DNA of 64,000 bases from Haliea sp. GTDB taxonomy: Bacteria > Pseudomonadota > Gammaproteobacteria > Pseudomonadales > Halieaceae. The notes beneath the pieces are model-generated. The model did no database searches. It had not been told where the DNA came from and saw nothing but the letters and a program-made list of their open reading frames with translations. The stretch covers positions 124,001 to 188,000 of the forward strand of contig NZNC01000005.1 in the NCBI GenBank assembly GCA_002692965.1. Reading direction: 5' to 3'. Below are positions 18,184 through 26,512 of this stretch, piece after piece. Each line of letters opens with the position of its first letter. The stretch's first letter is position 1. The position numbers were made by a program, and so were the translations under genes.

Positions 18184-18203
18184 GCACTTTTGCTGGCGCA
18201 TTT

Positions 18204-19388
18204 TCAGCCCTCCGTGGTCGCTGAAATTTCGGGTTCGGGGTGAGGATCGGCGCACTCTTGGCGATCCGCGAGCACCAGCCGGGTGCCCTTGTGGCGGTTC
18301 GGCTTGGTGTATTCCTCCTCGACCAGGACGCCATCGCGCAGCATGCTGGTGAGGGCTTTTGCGGCTAGGGTGCGGCCCTGTTTGTTGGCCTGAAACCGGG
18401 CCGGATACTCCGCCAGATTGGCGAGGACGTTCATGGCGCAGTGAGCCCCGGGGACTAGGTTGGCGGGGATGCTGATTCCGGCCTTGTCGGCGGCCTCGAA
18501 TACCCGCACCAGCTCCTGGCGGTCACCCTGGGCGGTCAGTCCGTCCGTGAGGGTGCGCACCTGTTGTGGGATGGGGATGCCCTTGGCGGTCATCACCAGC
18601 GGCAGAGGATCGGCCCGACGCCCCACGTTCAGCTTTTCGTGCTCGAGCACCAGGGAGCCATCCTCCTGCACCAGCAGCGCCAGGCGGGACCGGCTGCTGT
18701 TGTGCCAGGCTGTCGAGCCCGAATAGCTGTTGCCCTGGGCTCCGTTCCTGGCGGCGGCCTTGTCGATATGCGCCAGCAGTAGCACGGCGGCATCGTTCTC
18801 CCGGGCAATCTGCCCCAGGGCCCGGATGAAGGCGCGGACGGACCGGCGGGCGTTCTCATTGGCGTCGAAGGCATCCGAGGCGTTATCAATCACGATCAGC
18901 CCGGCCCCGGCCACCAGGTCGCGCAGGGCGTAGTAGGCCGGCGTGGGCTGCGCTGGGGCGTTGAAGCCCTCCCCCTCGGTCATCAGGGCGGCATAGCCGT
19001 CTGTCCCGTCCAGCAGCTCGAGGCGGTCCAGCACGTTGAAGTGGTTCAACTGGTATTCGTCAATGATCCACTTGAGGCGTAGCCGCATGATCGGCGCTTC
19101 ATCCTCGAGGGACACCACCACCACGCGGTCGCGCTCCACCAGCTTGTCGGCGAACCGCTCACCGGCGGCGACGTGGGCGGCCAGCACCAGGGCCAGAGCA
19201 GTTTTACCGGCGCCCCCATGCCCGCCCAGCAGGGTCACATTACGGCGCGGCAGATAAGGCTCCACCAGATACCGGGGCGGCTCGGGTCGGGCGGTCATCA
19301 GGTCTTGCAGATCCACCGGCGCCAGCACAGACAGAGCTTGGTCAATCGCGGCGGTGAGTTCGTCGGCAGTCGGAGACTGTGAATTCAC
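18204..19388 (-). CDS. RepA-like replicative helicase (AAA/RecA-fold ATPase)
   Basis: A 394-residue RecA-fold ATPase of the kind found in plasmid RepA helicases and mobile-element primase partners. Walker A is GGHGGAGKTALAL (about residues 54-66), Walker B is AGLIVIDNASD, followed by LLLAHIDK (sensor) and a Ser/Thr-rich loop NSYSGSTAW. The C-terminal 120 residues look like a winged-helix (LTSMLRDGVLVEEEY). It starts 4 bases inside the end of the zinc-finger gene, so the two are coupled; together they probably unwind and prime the element's DNA. Hexamer formation is inferred from the family. Confidence 0.8.
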   Translation of the reverse strand: MNSQSPTADELTAAIDQALSVLAPVDLQDLMTARPEPPRYLVEPYLPRRNVTLLGGHGGAGKTALALVLAAHVAAGERFADKLVERDRVVVVSLEDEAPIMRLRLKWIIDEYQLNHFNVLDRLELLDGTDGYAALMTEGEGFNAPAQPTPAYYALRDLVAGAGLIVIDNASDAFDANENARRSVRAFIRALGQIARENDAAVLLLAHIDKAAARNGAQGNSYSGSTAWHNSSRSRLALLVQEDGSLVLEHEKLNVGRRADPLPLVMTAKGIPIPQQVRTLTDGLTAQGDRQELVRVFEAADKAGISIPANLVPGAHCAMNVLANLAEYPARFQANKQGRTLAAKALTSMLRDGVLVEEEYTKPNRHKGTRLVLADRQECADPHPEPEISATTEG

Positions 19389-19864
19389 GCGATGCCCTCC
19401 TGTGCCAGTCGATCCCGGTAGGCCAGATACAGGGCGCGATCCCGCGAGGTGGGCTGCATGCCTCGCTGTTCGGCGAGGCGATACAGCAGCACAAACGACT
19501 GCATATAATCCCGGTCGCCCTGTGTCAGCCGTGGGCGGGCCCTGGGGGCTTCCCAGGTGGGCAGGATGCCCCGGGACTGCAGCACGTCGCGGACTTCCTC
19601 GAAGGTGCAGCCACTGAAGCAGTGCAGCAGCAGGCGGGAATGGCCGTCCGTGATCTGCAGGGATGGCGAGCGGTCATCATGCGCAGGACAACAGGCCATC
19701 CACTGGCCATCACGCACACGGCGGGCCCGGTCCAGGTGGGCGGCCACTTGCTCGGCGGACGGTGTTTCCGGTCGCAACTGAGGCGCGGTATACTGTGTGC
19801 GCTTGCTTTGTTCTGCCCCCTGTTGCCGGTGGCCGCCGGCCTGGGGGTGATCTTCCTGCCTCAT
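19385..19864 (-). CDS. Zinc-finger primase-like protein
   Basis: A 159-residue protein with a CHC2-type zinc finger in the middle: CPAHDDRSPSLQI followed by LLLHCFSGC, the pattern of the zinc domain in DnaG-type and prophage primases. No toprim or polymerase domain follows, the chain ending after a helical segment (YMQSFVLLYRLAEQRG). Catalytic priming may therefore be supplied by the host, or this protein may load the coupled helicase. Its ends overlap both neighbours by 4 bases. Confidence 0.7.
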   Translation of the reverse strand: MRQEDHPQAGGHRQQGAEQSKRTQYTAPQLRPETPSAEQVAAHLDRARRVRDGQWMACCPAHDDRSPSLQITDGHSRLLLHCFSGCTFEEVRDVLQSRGILPTWEAPRARPRLTQGDRDYMQSFVLLYRLAEQRGMQPTSRDRALYLAYRDRLAQEGIA

Positions 19865-20079
19865 GGCTCCCCCTCAGTCAGTGCCAGCGCCCCTCGGGCG
19901 GCATCGGCGATCAGTGCCAGATCATCGACGTCATGGCCGACGGTCCAGGGCTTGTTGCGGATCTTGAACAGAATCTGAGCGTCATCCACGCGGACCGTGG
20001 TGGCGTACTCGCCGCGCTCGAGAGTTACCATGGCAGTGCCGCCACGGGTGGCAGTGATCTTTGTCTGGCGGGCTCTCAT
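19861..20079 (-). CDS. Hypothetical protein of the element (72 aa)
   Basis: A 72-residue protein with a basic start and a beta-rich core (MVTLERGEYATTVRVDDAQI). No recognised domain. It lies 2 bases after the AlpA-like gene and overlaps the zinc-finger gene by 4 bases. Confidence 0.55.
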   Translation of the reverse strand: MRARQTKITATRGGTAMVTLERGEYATTVRVDDAQILFKIRNKPWTVGHDVDDLALIADAARGALALTEGEP

Positions 20080-20081
20080 GG

Positions 20082-20282
20082 TCAGGCGCTCCGCTTGCCG
20101 GCCTCGAGACAGGCGCGCTCTTGTTCTTCCGTGATGATGGTTCGGCGGCCCAGCTTGGTGGTTTCAAGCTCACCCCGGGCAATCATGTTGTAGACGGTGG
20201 CCCGACTGATTCCCCAGCGTTCCGCGAAAGCCGCGATGCTTCGCGGGTGCGGTTGAGGGGGTGCGGGTTCTTTCGTGGTCAT
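20082..20282 (-). CDS. AlpA/excisionase-like HTH protein
   Basis: A 66-residue winged HTH of the MerR/AlpA kind: RSIAAFAERWGISRATVYNM, then IARGELETTKLGRRTIITEE. In P4-like satellites and PICIs such proteins activate int and excision. It heads the replication operon, after an 84-base gap downstream of the int-orf166 pair that probably holds its promoter. Confidence 0.78.
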   Translation of the reverse strand: MTTKEPAPPQPHPRSIAAFAERWGISRATVYNMIARGELETTKLGRRTIITEEQERACLEAGKRSA

Positions 20283-20366
20283 TGGTCTAGCTCCGTTGCC
20301 TTTGGCTTACGGGGCTAGACTAGGGCGGGGGTAGGGTTGCGGCTTCCTCGTTTTCTTCGAAGAAAG

Positions 20367-20867
20367 TTAGGACGTGAGTTTTTGCAGCTCGGCGGCAATT
20401 TCCCGGTCACGTTCAAATCGCTCCCGTGAGAAGTCGTGCTTGCGCTCTTCGATCTCATCCAGAATAGACTGAATGCTCCAGAGTCGCCGGCTGTACCGTT
20501 GGTGTGCGTAATACTGCCGATCGATAGTCGCCTTGCTTCTGTGAAGGCGGTCGCCGATTTCCTCAAACTGTGAGTGAATATCGCCTTCGCGGGGAGTCAG
20601 GTGTACCAAGTCCGCGACAAGGGGGTCGAATGTCTGGCGCTTCGTACCCTCTGGGTTGAACATGGAAGCTGGTGTCTTGGTGCCGTCTATCACCTTGCGC
20701 ATCTCGCTGGCGACAAATCGGGCCACTTTGGCGGGAACCGGCTGCCCGCGCTCCGTGCTTACCGCGAATAGGTCAAAAATCACGGTCGTGGAATGAGTGT
20801 TCCCGCGCTCAGCGTCATACAGCAGCGCTGGGACTGGGTAGCCAAGATAGGTGTGGTGCACTTTCAC
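20367..20867 (-). CDS. Hypothetical protein of the element (166 aa)
   Basis: A 166-residue protein with GTG start overlapping the integrase stop (GTGA), so it is translated with the integrase. The N-terminal half is beta-rich (STTVIFDLFAVSTERGQPVP); the C-terminal half is helical and charged with a possible HTH (GDRLHRSKATIDRQYYAHQR). GC is lower than in the integrase gene. Not recognised; it could modulate integration or repression. Confidence 0.6.
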   Translation of the reverse strand: MKVHHTYLGYPVPALLYDAERGNTHSTTVIFDLFAVSTERGQPVPAKVARFVASEMRKVIDGTKTPASMFNPEGTKRQTFDPLVADLVHLTPREGDIHSQFEEIGDRLHRSKATIDRQYYAHQRYSRRLWSIQSILDEIEERKHDFSRERFERDREIAAELQKLTS

Positions 20868-22150
20868 GCTTCACCCCCAAAAACTTGCCGGATGGCGTCT
20901 TCCTTGTGGCTGGGGCTCAGGTGGGCATACACCAGCGTCATCTTGATGTCGGAGTGGGTCATCAGCTCCCGGACGGTATTGAGGGGCACCCCGGCCATCA
21001 CCAGGCGGCTGGCGAAGGTGTGGCGCAGATCGTGGAAGCGGAAGTCCTCGAGGCCGGCGCGCTCGACCAGTCCTTCCCATGCCTTCTTGATGTTGTCCAT
21101 GGGGCCGCCGGTGACGGGGGAGGGGAACACCAGGCCGGCGGCGGGCTTGCCGTGCTGATCGTTCCACTTGCGCAGCGCCTGCATGGCCTCGTTCGATAGG
21201 GGCAGGACTGAGGGCGCCAGGGCGTGGTTTTTTCTCCGGGTCTTGTTGATGACCTTGCGGATCTGGCGGTTATTGAAGTCGACGTGGCCCCATTCCAGGG
21301 TCAGCAGGTCGCCGCGGCGCAGGCCGGTATTGAGCGCCAGCAGCACGATGGGTTGAAGGTGGTCAACGTAGCCGGCCGGGTCGATCTCCGGCGCCAGCGG
21401 CTTGCCCCGGGCCTTCTGCCAGGCGCGCATGCGCTCCCGGGCTTCCCTGATCTCGTTCTCTCGCGCCGCCAGCGCCTCTCTGAGGGCGGTTTCTTCCGCT
21501 GGGCTCAGATACCGGGGGCCGGTCTGTTTCTTTGCCTGCAGCTGTTTGGTGTCGCGGGTGAGGGTGAATCCCTGCAGCTGGTGGCTGGGGATCAGGCGAT
21601 GCACCTTGATGGCGGTGGTCAGGCAGGCCTTGAGGTAGGTCAATTCGCGCTGCAGTGTCTCGAAGCTCACCGGCTTGTCGCTGCTCGCCTTCTTCCGGCG
21701 CCAGCGTTGCACGTCCATGGGGGTGATCTCTGTCATGGGGCGGTCGGCCAGGTGCCCCCAGTTGCGTTTCAGGCGGCGGAGCAGGTCCTTGTGGGAAATG
21801 ATGTGCTGCTCGGCGTACTCGGTATAGGCGCCCTCGAGGTACTTCCCGAAGCGGGTCGAGCGGGCGGTCTTTTCCTCGGCATAGGGGTCGGTCCCTTCCT
21901 CTGCGGTCGCGCTGGCGCTCTTGGCCAGGGTGCGGGCTCGCCTCAGGGTCATCTTGTCGGCGTTGCCCAGGACCTTGCGGGTTTTCTTCCCGGCGACCAG
22001 GTAGACCACCACCCAGGACTTGGCGCCGCTGGGCTGGACGCGGAGCAGCAGGCCCGGTTGGGTGGCGTCGCGTAGCTCGTAGGGCTTTTCCTGGGGCTTG
22101 GCTCGCGTCACGTCATGGATGGTGAGCGCCTTTGCAGTGCGTTTTCCCAT
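20864..22150 (-). CDS. Tyrosine-type site-specific integrase
   Basis: A 428-residue phage-type integrase. A DUF4102-like N-terminal arm-binding domain (ELRDATQPGLLLRVQPSG) is followed by the SAM-like core-binding domain (about 110-220) and the catalytic domain. Catalytic residues: Arg in LNTGLRRGDLL, the HDLRHTFASR box, and Tyr in VYAHLSP. The gene lies 161 bases inside the right attachment repeat and reads inward. It should catalyse integration at tRNA-Arg(TCT). Arm-type GTAAGTCCA sites lie just upstream of its start. Confidence 0.93.
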   Translation of the reverse strand: MGKRTAKALTIHDVTRAKPQEKPYELRDATQPGLLLRVQPSGAKSWVVVYLVAGKKTRKVLGNADKMTLRRARTLAKSASATAEEGTDPYAEEKTARSTRFGKYLEGAYTEYAEQHIISHKDLLRRLKRNWGHLADRPMTEITPMDVQRWRRKKASSDKPVSFETLQRELTYLKACLTTAIKVHRLIPSHQLQGFTLTRDTKQLQAKKQTGPRYLSPAEETALREALAARENEIREARERMRAWQKARGKPLAPEIDPAGYVDHLQPIVLLALNTGLRRGDLLTLEWGHVDFNNRQIRKVINKTRRKNHALAPSVLPLSNEAMQALRKWNDQHGKPAAGLVFPSPVTGGPMDNIKKAWEGLVERAGLEDFRFHDLRHTFASRLVMAGVPLNTVRELMTHSDIKMTLVYAHLSPSHKEDAIRQVFGGEA

Positions 22151-22163
22151 GGCCTGAAATCCC

Positions 22164-22184
22164 GTAAGTCCATCCGTAAGTCCA
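22164..22184 (+). promoter_or_regulatory. Arm-type integrase sites beside int
   Basis: GTAAGTCCA at 22164 and 22176, the same nonamer as beside attL, within 35 bases upstream of the integrase start. They could bind integrase and also repress its promoter. Confidence 0.58.
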
Positions 22185-22311
22185 TTTTGATTGTATTACT
22201 CTGGACCCCCGTCTACAATGCTAGACTTACTGAGAAAGGAAAAATGTAGCAAAAATAGGGAGATAGGAAAAAATGGTCGGATTTTCAGAAACTTGGGGAA
22301 TGGCCATAAAG

Positions 22312-22375
22312 CGGCCTTCTAAGCCGTGGGTCGAGGGTTCGAGTCCTTCTACCCCCGCCAATAAACCCCTGAAAA
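22312..22375 (+). repeat. Right attachment repeat (attR)
   Basis: Copy of the tRNA-Arg 3' end plus 14 downstream bases, identical to 13257-13320 apart from one base. It lacks the tRNA 5' half and so is not a functional tRNA. Confidence 0.95.
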
Positions 22376-22426
22376 TTAAAGATAAATTTTATCTAGAACT
22401 CGCAAGTCCGGTGGCGACAATGCTCT

Positions 22427-22446
22427 GTAAGTGCATGGTAAGTGCA
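22427..22446 (+). repeat. Arm-like repeat array outside attR
   Basis: GTAAGTGCA at 22427 and 22438. The pair is 11 bases apart and begins 52 bases after the end of the core repeat, exactly the geometry of GTAAGTCCA inside attL. A CAAGTCC half-site at the position of the weaker left copies adds to the match. It marks the end of another, related element. Confidence 0.6.
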
Positions 22447-22509
22447 TAGAGCCAGGGCTCACTACTAGCACCACCCGGTTCTGGCCCTGAGTGCAAATTG
22501 GGTGATTCT

Positions 22510-23184
22510 TCACCGCTCCGCCGAAATGACCGTCGGCTCTGACAAGGGGCGGAACAAGTCCGGGTCGCGGTGCGAGGTATTGCCAACGCTGCGATCGACC
22601 GGGTAGAGCATCAGGCTCTCCTTGAGCACCGGCGCCAGCATCAAGTCGCCAGGGTCGATGGCCTGGCGGTTGTCGAGCCAGCGCAGGCACTCCTCGCGAG
22701 TCAGCATGACCGGCATGCGATTGTGCCAGGGGCGAAACTCCGGTGCGGCTTCGGTGGTGACCAGCGTGCAGGACAGCAGCGGTACGTCACCCCCTTCCCA
22801 GACGTCCCACAGGGCCGCCACAGCCAGAATCTGCTCCTCGTTGGTGATTACCCAGGGTTGCTTCCCCCGGCCCTCCTGACGCCACTCGATGAAGCTGGAC
22901 ATCGGTACCACCCCGCGCTGGCGCCTGAATGGCCCCCGAAATGCCGGACTTTTCTCCAAAGACTCGGCCCTGGCATTGAACATGCTGTATCGAGTGCTCA
23001 CTTCCCTGGCCCAGGACGGCACCAGCCACCATCGGGCGGGATCACCTCGCCCCTCGCGCAGCAGAAGGATGTTCTCGGTTGGGGCGACGTTGTAGCGCGG
23101 CTCGGGCAGTTGCAGGTCAATGCCGAGGTGGTCCAGCAAACCCTGGAGGCCGGGCATGTCGGTGATGTTGAAGCGGCCGCACAT
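22510..23184 (-). CDS. SRAP domain protein, YedK/HMCES family
   Basis: A 224-residue SOS-response-associated peptidase-like protein. The N-terminus MCGRFNITD puts the catalytic Cys at position 2, where after Met removal it forms a thiazolidine link with abasic sites in single-stranded DNA. Other family landmarks: RYNVAPTENIL, ARWWLVPSWA, FNARAESLEKSPAFRGPF, FIEWRQEG and the HNRMPVML motif with the active His. The start is placed at the Met before that Cys. It lies 134 bases outside attR, in the accessory region. Confidence 0.9.
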   Translation of the reverse strand: MCGRFNITDMPGLQGLLDHLGIDLQLPEPRYNVAPTENILLLREGRGDPARWWLVPSWAREVSTRYSMFNARAESLEKSPAFRGPFRRQRGVVPMSSFIEWRQEGRGKQPWVITNEEQILAVAALWDVWEGGDVPLLSCTLVTTEAAPEFRPWHNRMPVMLTREECLRWLDNRQAIDPGDLMLAPVLKESLMLYPVDRSVGNTSHRDPDLFRPLSEPTVISAER

Positions 23185-23269
23185 GGCATTCACCTGACAG
23201 CAGTGGGAGAATCGAAGGCAGTCTAACGTTGCGCCCGGAGGCTTTGCCAGCTGGGGTGGGGAGTGAGCT

Positions 23270-23491
23270 ATGTTGATTACGGTAGCCTATCTGGCCTTCG
23301 CCTGTTGCCTTGTTGTGGTGGTCATTTACTGCATGAGGCGAGCCCGTCATGGCCGGCGGGGGGAGGAGGGCGCTTGTGTCGTGGATGAGCCTGCAGAACC
23401 GATCAATTTTGAGCGCATCCCGCGTAGTCTCATACATCCCCACCAGTGTATTAGTGAAAAAAAGGCGAAAAAACGCCGGCGTTGGCTGTGA
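23270..23491 (+). CDS. Small single-pass membrane protein (73 aa)
   Basis: A 73-residue protein with one N-terminal transmembrane helix (LITVAYLAFACCLVVVVIY) and a charged cytoplasmic tail ending KKAKKRRRWL. A GGGGAGTG ribosome site precedes the ATG. Not recognised. The following 255 bases to the next gene show nothing convincing. Confidence 0.45.
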   Translation: MLITVAYLAFACCLVVVVIYCMRRARHGRRGEEGACVVDEPAEPINFERIPRSLIHPHQCISEKKAKKRRRWL

Positions 23492-23746
23492 TCACCAAGG
23501 GCTTGGAACCTATGGAAAACCTATGGGTTTTTGGTCTATGTGATTGCCTGGAAACAAACCGAAAGCGGGCTGCAATCCCCATGTCTCGGGGTCATAGGCT
23601 CACCGCGTTCAGAAAGGGCGGGCGCTTGATACACTCTGCTATGATGAGTTTGTGGTGCGCAGGGCGCGTCGGCAGTTCCAGCAGCGTTCTTGATATCTCA
23701 AAAGCAGGTTGCAACAGCCTGCTCTGCGGGTTCACAGGCTATAACC

Positions 23747-26320
23747 ATGCACGATGAATTACTCCCGATGGAAGCCCAGCAGCGCGTCCACGAGCTGATT
23801 ACCCAAAAGGCACCGCTGGATGAGGTGCTGGCAGCGCTCACCGACTGGGTGGGAATGAGCATGCCCGGCGCGATTGTCTCGGTCATGCGTTTTGATCCTC
23901 AGCGACAGACCTTGAGCCTGGTTCCCGGCAAACAATTCAGTCCCGCGTATATTGCCCACATGCAAGGCATTCCCGTGGATGTGAATACGGGCACTTGTGG
24001 TCCAGCTGCGGTCGAAAAGCGCCTGGTGATCACCGAGGATATCCGCGAGGACAGCAACTGGAGCGGTTACTGTGCTCTCGCGGTGGAGGAAGGGCTGCAG
24101 GCCTGCTGGTCGACGCCTATTCTCACCGCCGGCGATGAGCTGCTGGGCACATTTGCTACCTACTACAAACAGCCGGCTGCTCCTCGCGAGGAAGATCTGA
24201 TCAATCTCGAGCGGGGGGCTGCCCTGGCTTCCCTGGCCTTTGTGCGTGAACGCGACAGTAGTGACCACCAGGCGCTCGCCGAGTGGCACCGCACTCTTTT
24301 TGATAATCATCCCGATGGGGTTTTTACCTTCGACCTGGATGGCCGATTCCAGAGTTGCAACGCCGCACTGACGCGCATTAGTGGGTTTCTGGAGTCGCAG
24401 ATCGTCGGTTTGCACTTCAATCAGTTTGTGGTTCCCGAGTGCCAGGAGGTTACCCAGGCGGGTTTTGATCGCGCCCGCAGTGGCGAGGTGGCCAGCTACG
24501 AAACCGTCGGCAAGCACGTCGAGGGCCATACCTACCCACTGACGGTTACCAACTTCCCGGTGGTGATTGGTGACGAAATCGTGGGTGTCTATGGTATCTG
24601 CCGCGATATCTCCAACCGCAAGTCCCGCGAGGCCCAATTGTACCTGCTGCAGCGAGGGGTAGAGGCCAGTCAGCACGGTATCCTGATGGTGGATGCTCGC
24701 CAGCAGGACATGCCCGTGGTTTACGTCAACCCGGCTTTCACGGCCATGACCGGTTACACCCGGCAGGACATTCTCGGCAGGAATTGCCGTATCCTGCAGG
24801 GGGAGGGTACCGATCCGCAAGCCCGAGATGAAATTCGCGCGGGCGTGAGGGACGCTCGTGAAGTCGACACGGTAATACTGAACTACCGCAAGGACGGCAC
24901 GCCCTTCTGGAATCATCTGCGCATCAACCCGGTTCTGGATGAGCGGGGGGCATGCACACATTTCATCGGCATCCAGCAGGACATTACGCGCCATCGGGAG
25001 CAGGAGGCCCAGATCGCCTACCAGGCAACCCATGATTTGCTCACCGGCCTGCCCAATCAGGTGTCCTTCATCGAGCACCTGGTAGAGGTATTCGAGGGGC
25101 CGCAGGCCAGCTCCGGTCTGCTGGTGGTGATGAACCTGGATATGGATGGCTTCAAGCCAATCAACGAGGGCCTGGGACACCAGGTGGGGAACCAGGTACT
25201 GGCCGAAGTCGCAAAACGCCTGGGTGGCGTGGTCAGCCCGGACACCGTGGTGTCCCGGCTGGTGGGCGATGAGTTTGGTCTGCTGATCAAGGACTGCGCA
25301 GGCCGTGAGGCGGCAAAGCAGCTGGCGGACACGATCCTGGAGCGACTGTCCCAGCCTTACGAGATTGATCATCACCTGATTCATCTGAGCGCAAGCATCG
25401 GCATCGCCTGCAACTGCGAGCCCCTGAGTTCTCCCCATGAATTGATGCAGCACGCGGATCTGGCCGTTGAGCAGGCCAAGCGCCAGGGCCGCAACACCTG
25501 GCAGTGGTACCGTGGGCATATGGCGGAGCGCACCCGGCAGCATGTGGTTCTGCGTCACGAACTGTTGCGGGCACTACAGGAAGACCAGTTCGAGTTGCAT
25601 TATCAACCCGTGGTGGAAGCGGTTAGCGGCCGGATCAAGGGCCTGGAGGCGCTGATCCGCTGGCAGCACCCCAAGCTGGGGCTGGTTTCCCCGGGTGATT
25701 TTATTCCGCTGGCGGAGCAGACGGGGCAGATCATCCCGCTAACTCGCTGGGTACTGCGGCAGGCCTGTCGCGAAATTGGCGCTCTGAATGACAGCAGCAA
25801 TCGGACCCTGCCGGTAGCGGTCAATATTTCTTCGCTGCAGTTCCGCCGCGACGGTTTTCTGGAAGATGTACAAGCGATATTGAAGGAGACCGGCTTTCCG
25901 CCGTCGCTGCTGGAGCTGGAAGTGACCGAAAGCGTGCTGATGGATGGCGTTGAACCCGTCGTGGAGTTGATGCAGGCGCTGCGCTCCATGGGTATCAGTC
26001 TGGCACTGGATGATTTCGGCACCGGATTTTCCAGCCTCGGCTACATGCGTGATCTACCCACCAGCAAGGTCAAACTGGATCGCAGTTTCGTCGCCAAGAC
26101 CACCTCGGACCGTCGAACGGCAGCGATCGTGCAGGGCGTGATCACCATGGCCCACCACATGGAAATGAACGTGGTCGCTGAGGGCATCGAGACAGCAGAG
26201 GAGTGGGAGGACCTGGTTCACCGCAACTGCGATCTGCTTCAGGGCTTCTGGTTTGCCCGGCCGATGCCTCTGGCGGCCCTGCGTGATTTACCTGACAAGT
26301 TGCCGGTGGGAGTGAAGTAG
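23747..26320 (+). CDS. Blue-light-type LOV sensor with GAF, PAS, GGDEF and EAL domains
   Basis: An 857-residue cyclic-di-GMP protein. Order: GAF (about 11-160), PAS (about 172-290), a second PAS of LOV type (about 300-420), GGDEF (about 425-590), EAL (about 600-850). The LOV signature GRNCRILQG has the flavin-adduct Cys at 347, and the flavin-contacting Asn and Gln residues in NYRKDGTPFWN and FIGIQQD are kept. The GGDEF motif is VGDEF (506-510), so cyclase activity is doubtful. The EAL site is intact: EALIRW (634-636), VNISS, EVTES, DDFGTGF, VKLD, AEGIE and QGFWFARP. So it is most likely a light-controlled phosphodiesterase. It has no membrane segment. The ATG at 23747 is favoured; an upstream TTG is possible. 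Confidence 0.85.
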   Translation: MHDELLPMEAQQRVHELITQKAPLDEVLAALTDWVGMSMPGAIVSVMRFDPQRQTLSLVPGKQFSPAYIAHMQGIPVDVNTGTCGPAAVEKRLVITEDIREDSNWSGYCALAVEEGLQACWSTPILTAGDELLGTFATYYKQPAAPREEDLINLERGAALASLAFVRERDSSDHQALAEWHRTLFDNHPDGVFTFDLDGRFQSCNAALTRISGFLESQIVGLHFNQFVVPECQEVTQAGFDRARSGEVASYETVGKHVEGHTYPLTVTNFPVVIGDEIVGVYGICRDISNRKSREAQLYLLQRGVEASQHGILMVDARQQDMPVVYVNPAFTAMTGYTRQDILGRNCRILQGEGTDPQARDEIRAGVRDAREVDTVILNYRKDGTPFWNHLRINPVLDERGACTHFIGIQQDITRHREQEAQIAYQATHDLLTGLPNQVSFIEHLVEVFEGPQASSGLLVVMNLDMDGFKPINEGLGHQVGNQVLAEVAKRLGGVVSPDTVVSRLVGDEFGLLIKDCAGREAAKQLADTILERLSQPYEIDHHLIHLSASIGIACNCEPLSSPHELMQHADLAVEQAKRQGRNTWQWYRGHMAERTRQHVVLRHELLRALQEDQFELHYQPVVEAVSGRIKGLEALIRWQHPKLGLVSPGDFIPLAEQTGQIIPLTRWVLRQACREIGALNDSSNRTLPVAVNISSLQFRRDGFLEDVQAILKETGFPPSLLELEVTESVLMDGVEPVVELMQALRSMGISLALDDFGTGFSSLGYMRDLPTSKVKLDRSFVAKTTSDRRTAAIVQGVITMAHHMEMNVVAEGIETAEEWEDLVHRNCDLLQGFWFARPMPLAALRDLPDKLPVGVK

Positions 26321-26512
26321 GGCTGCACGATTGAGTGTCAGGCAGCCCCGCGCTGACCATTTGCTGAGTCAGTGGAAAAATCGGCCCAGCGCGAAACGAT
26401 CGCTGCCCGGGCCGTGCAGGCGCCGGCTTCCTCCCAGTCGCCGGTCAGAATCCACCGGCCACCTGGCTGTTTGTCGAAGACCAGAGGCGACTGGCGTTTA
26501 TCCTTTGCGACA

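Noticed and set aside
20315-20566. 83-codon minus-strand frame beside the AlpA-like gene
   Set aside because: Overlaps the 166-codon gene in another frame, lacks a ribosome site and has Ser/Arg-rich shadow composition.
22312-22360. Second tRNA-Arg gene
   Set aside because: Only the 3' 49 bases are present; it is the attR repeat of the island, with no acceptor 5' strand or D arm.
23482-23757. 91-codon + strand frame before the LOV-GGDEF-EAL gene
   Set aside because: Overlaps both neighbours, lacks a ribosome site and has no domain or sensible composition.
23759-25558. 599-codon minus-strand open frame opposite the LOV-GGDEF-EAL gene
   Set aside because: Antisense shadow; all domain evidence is on the + strand.
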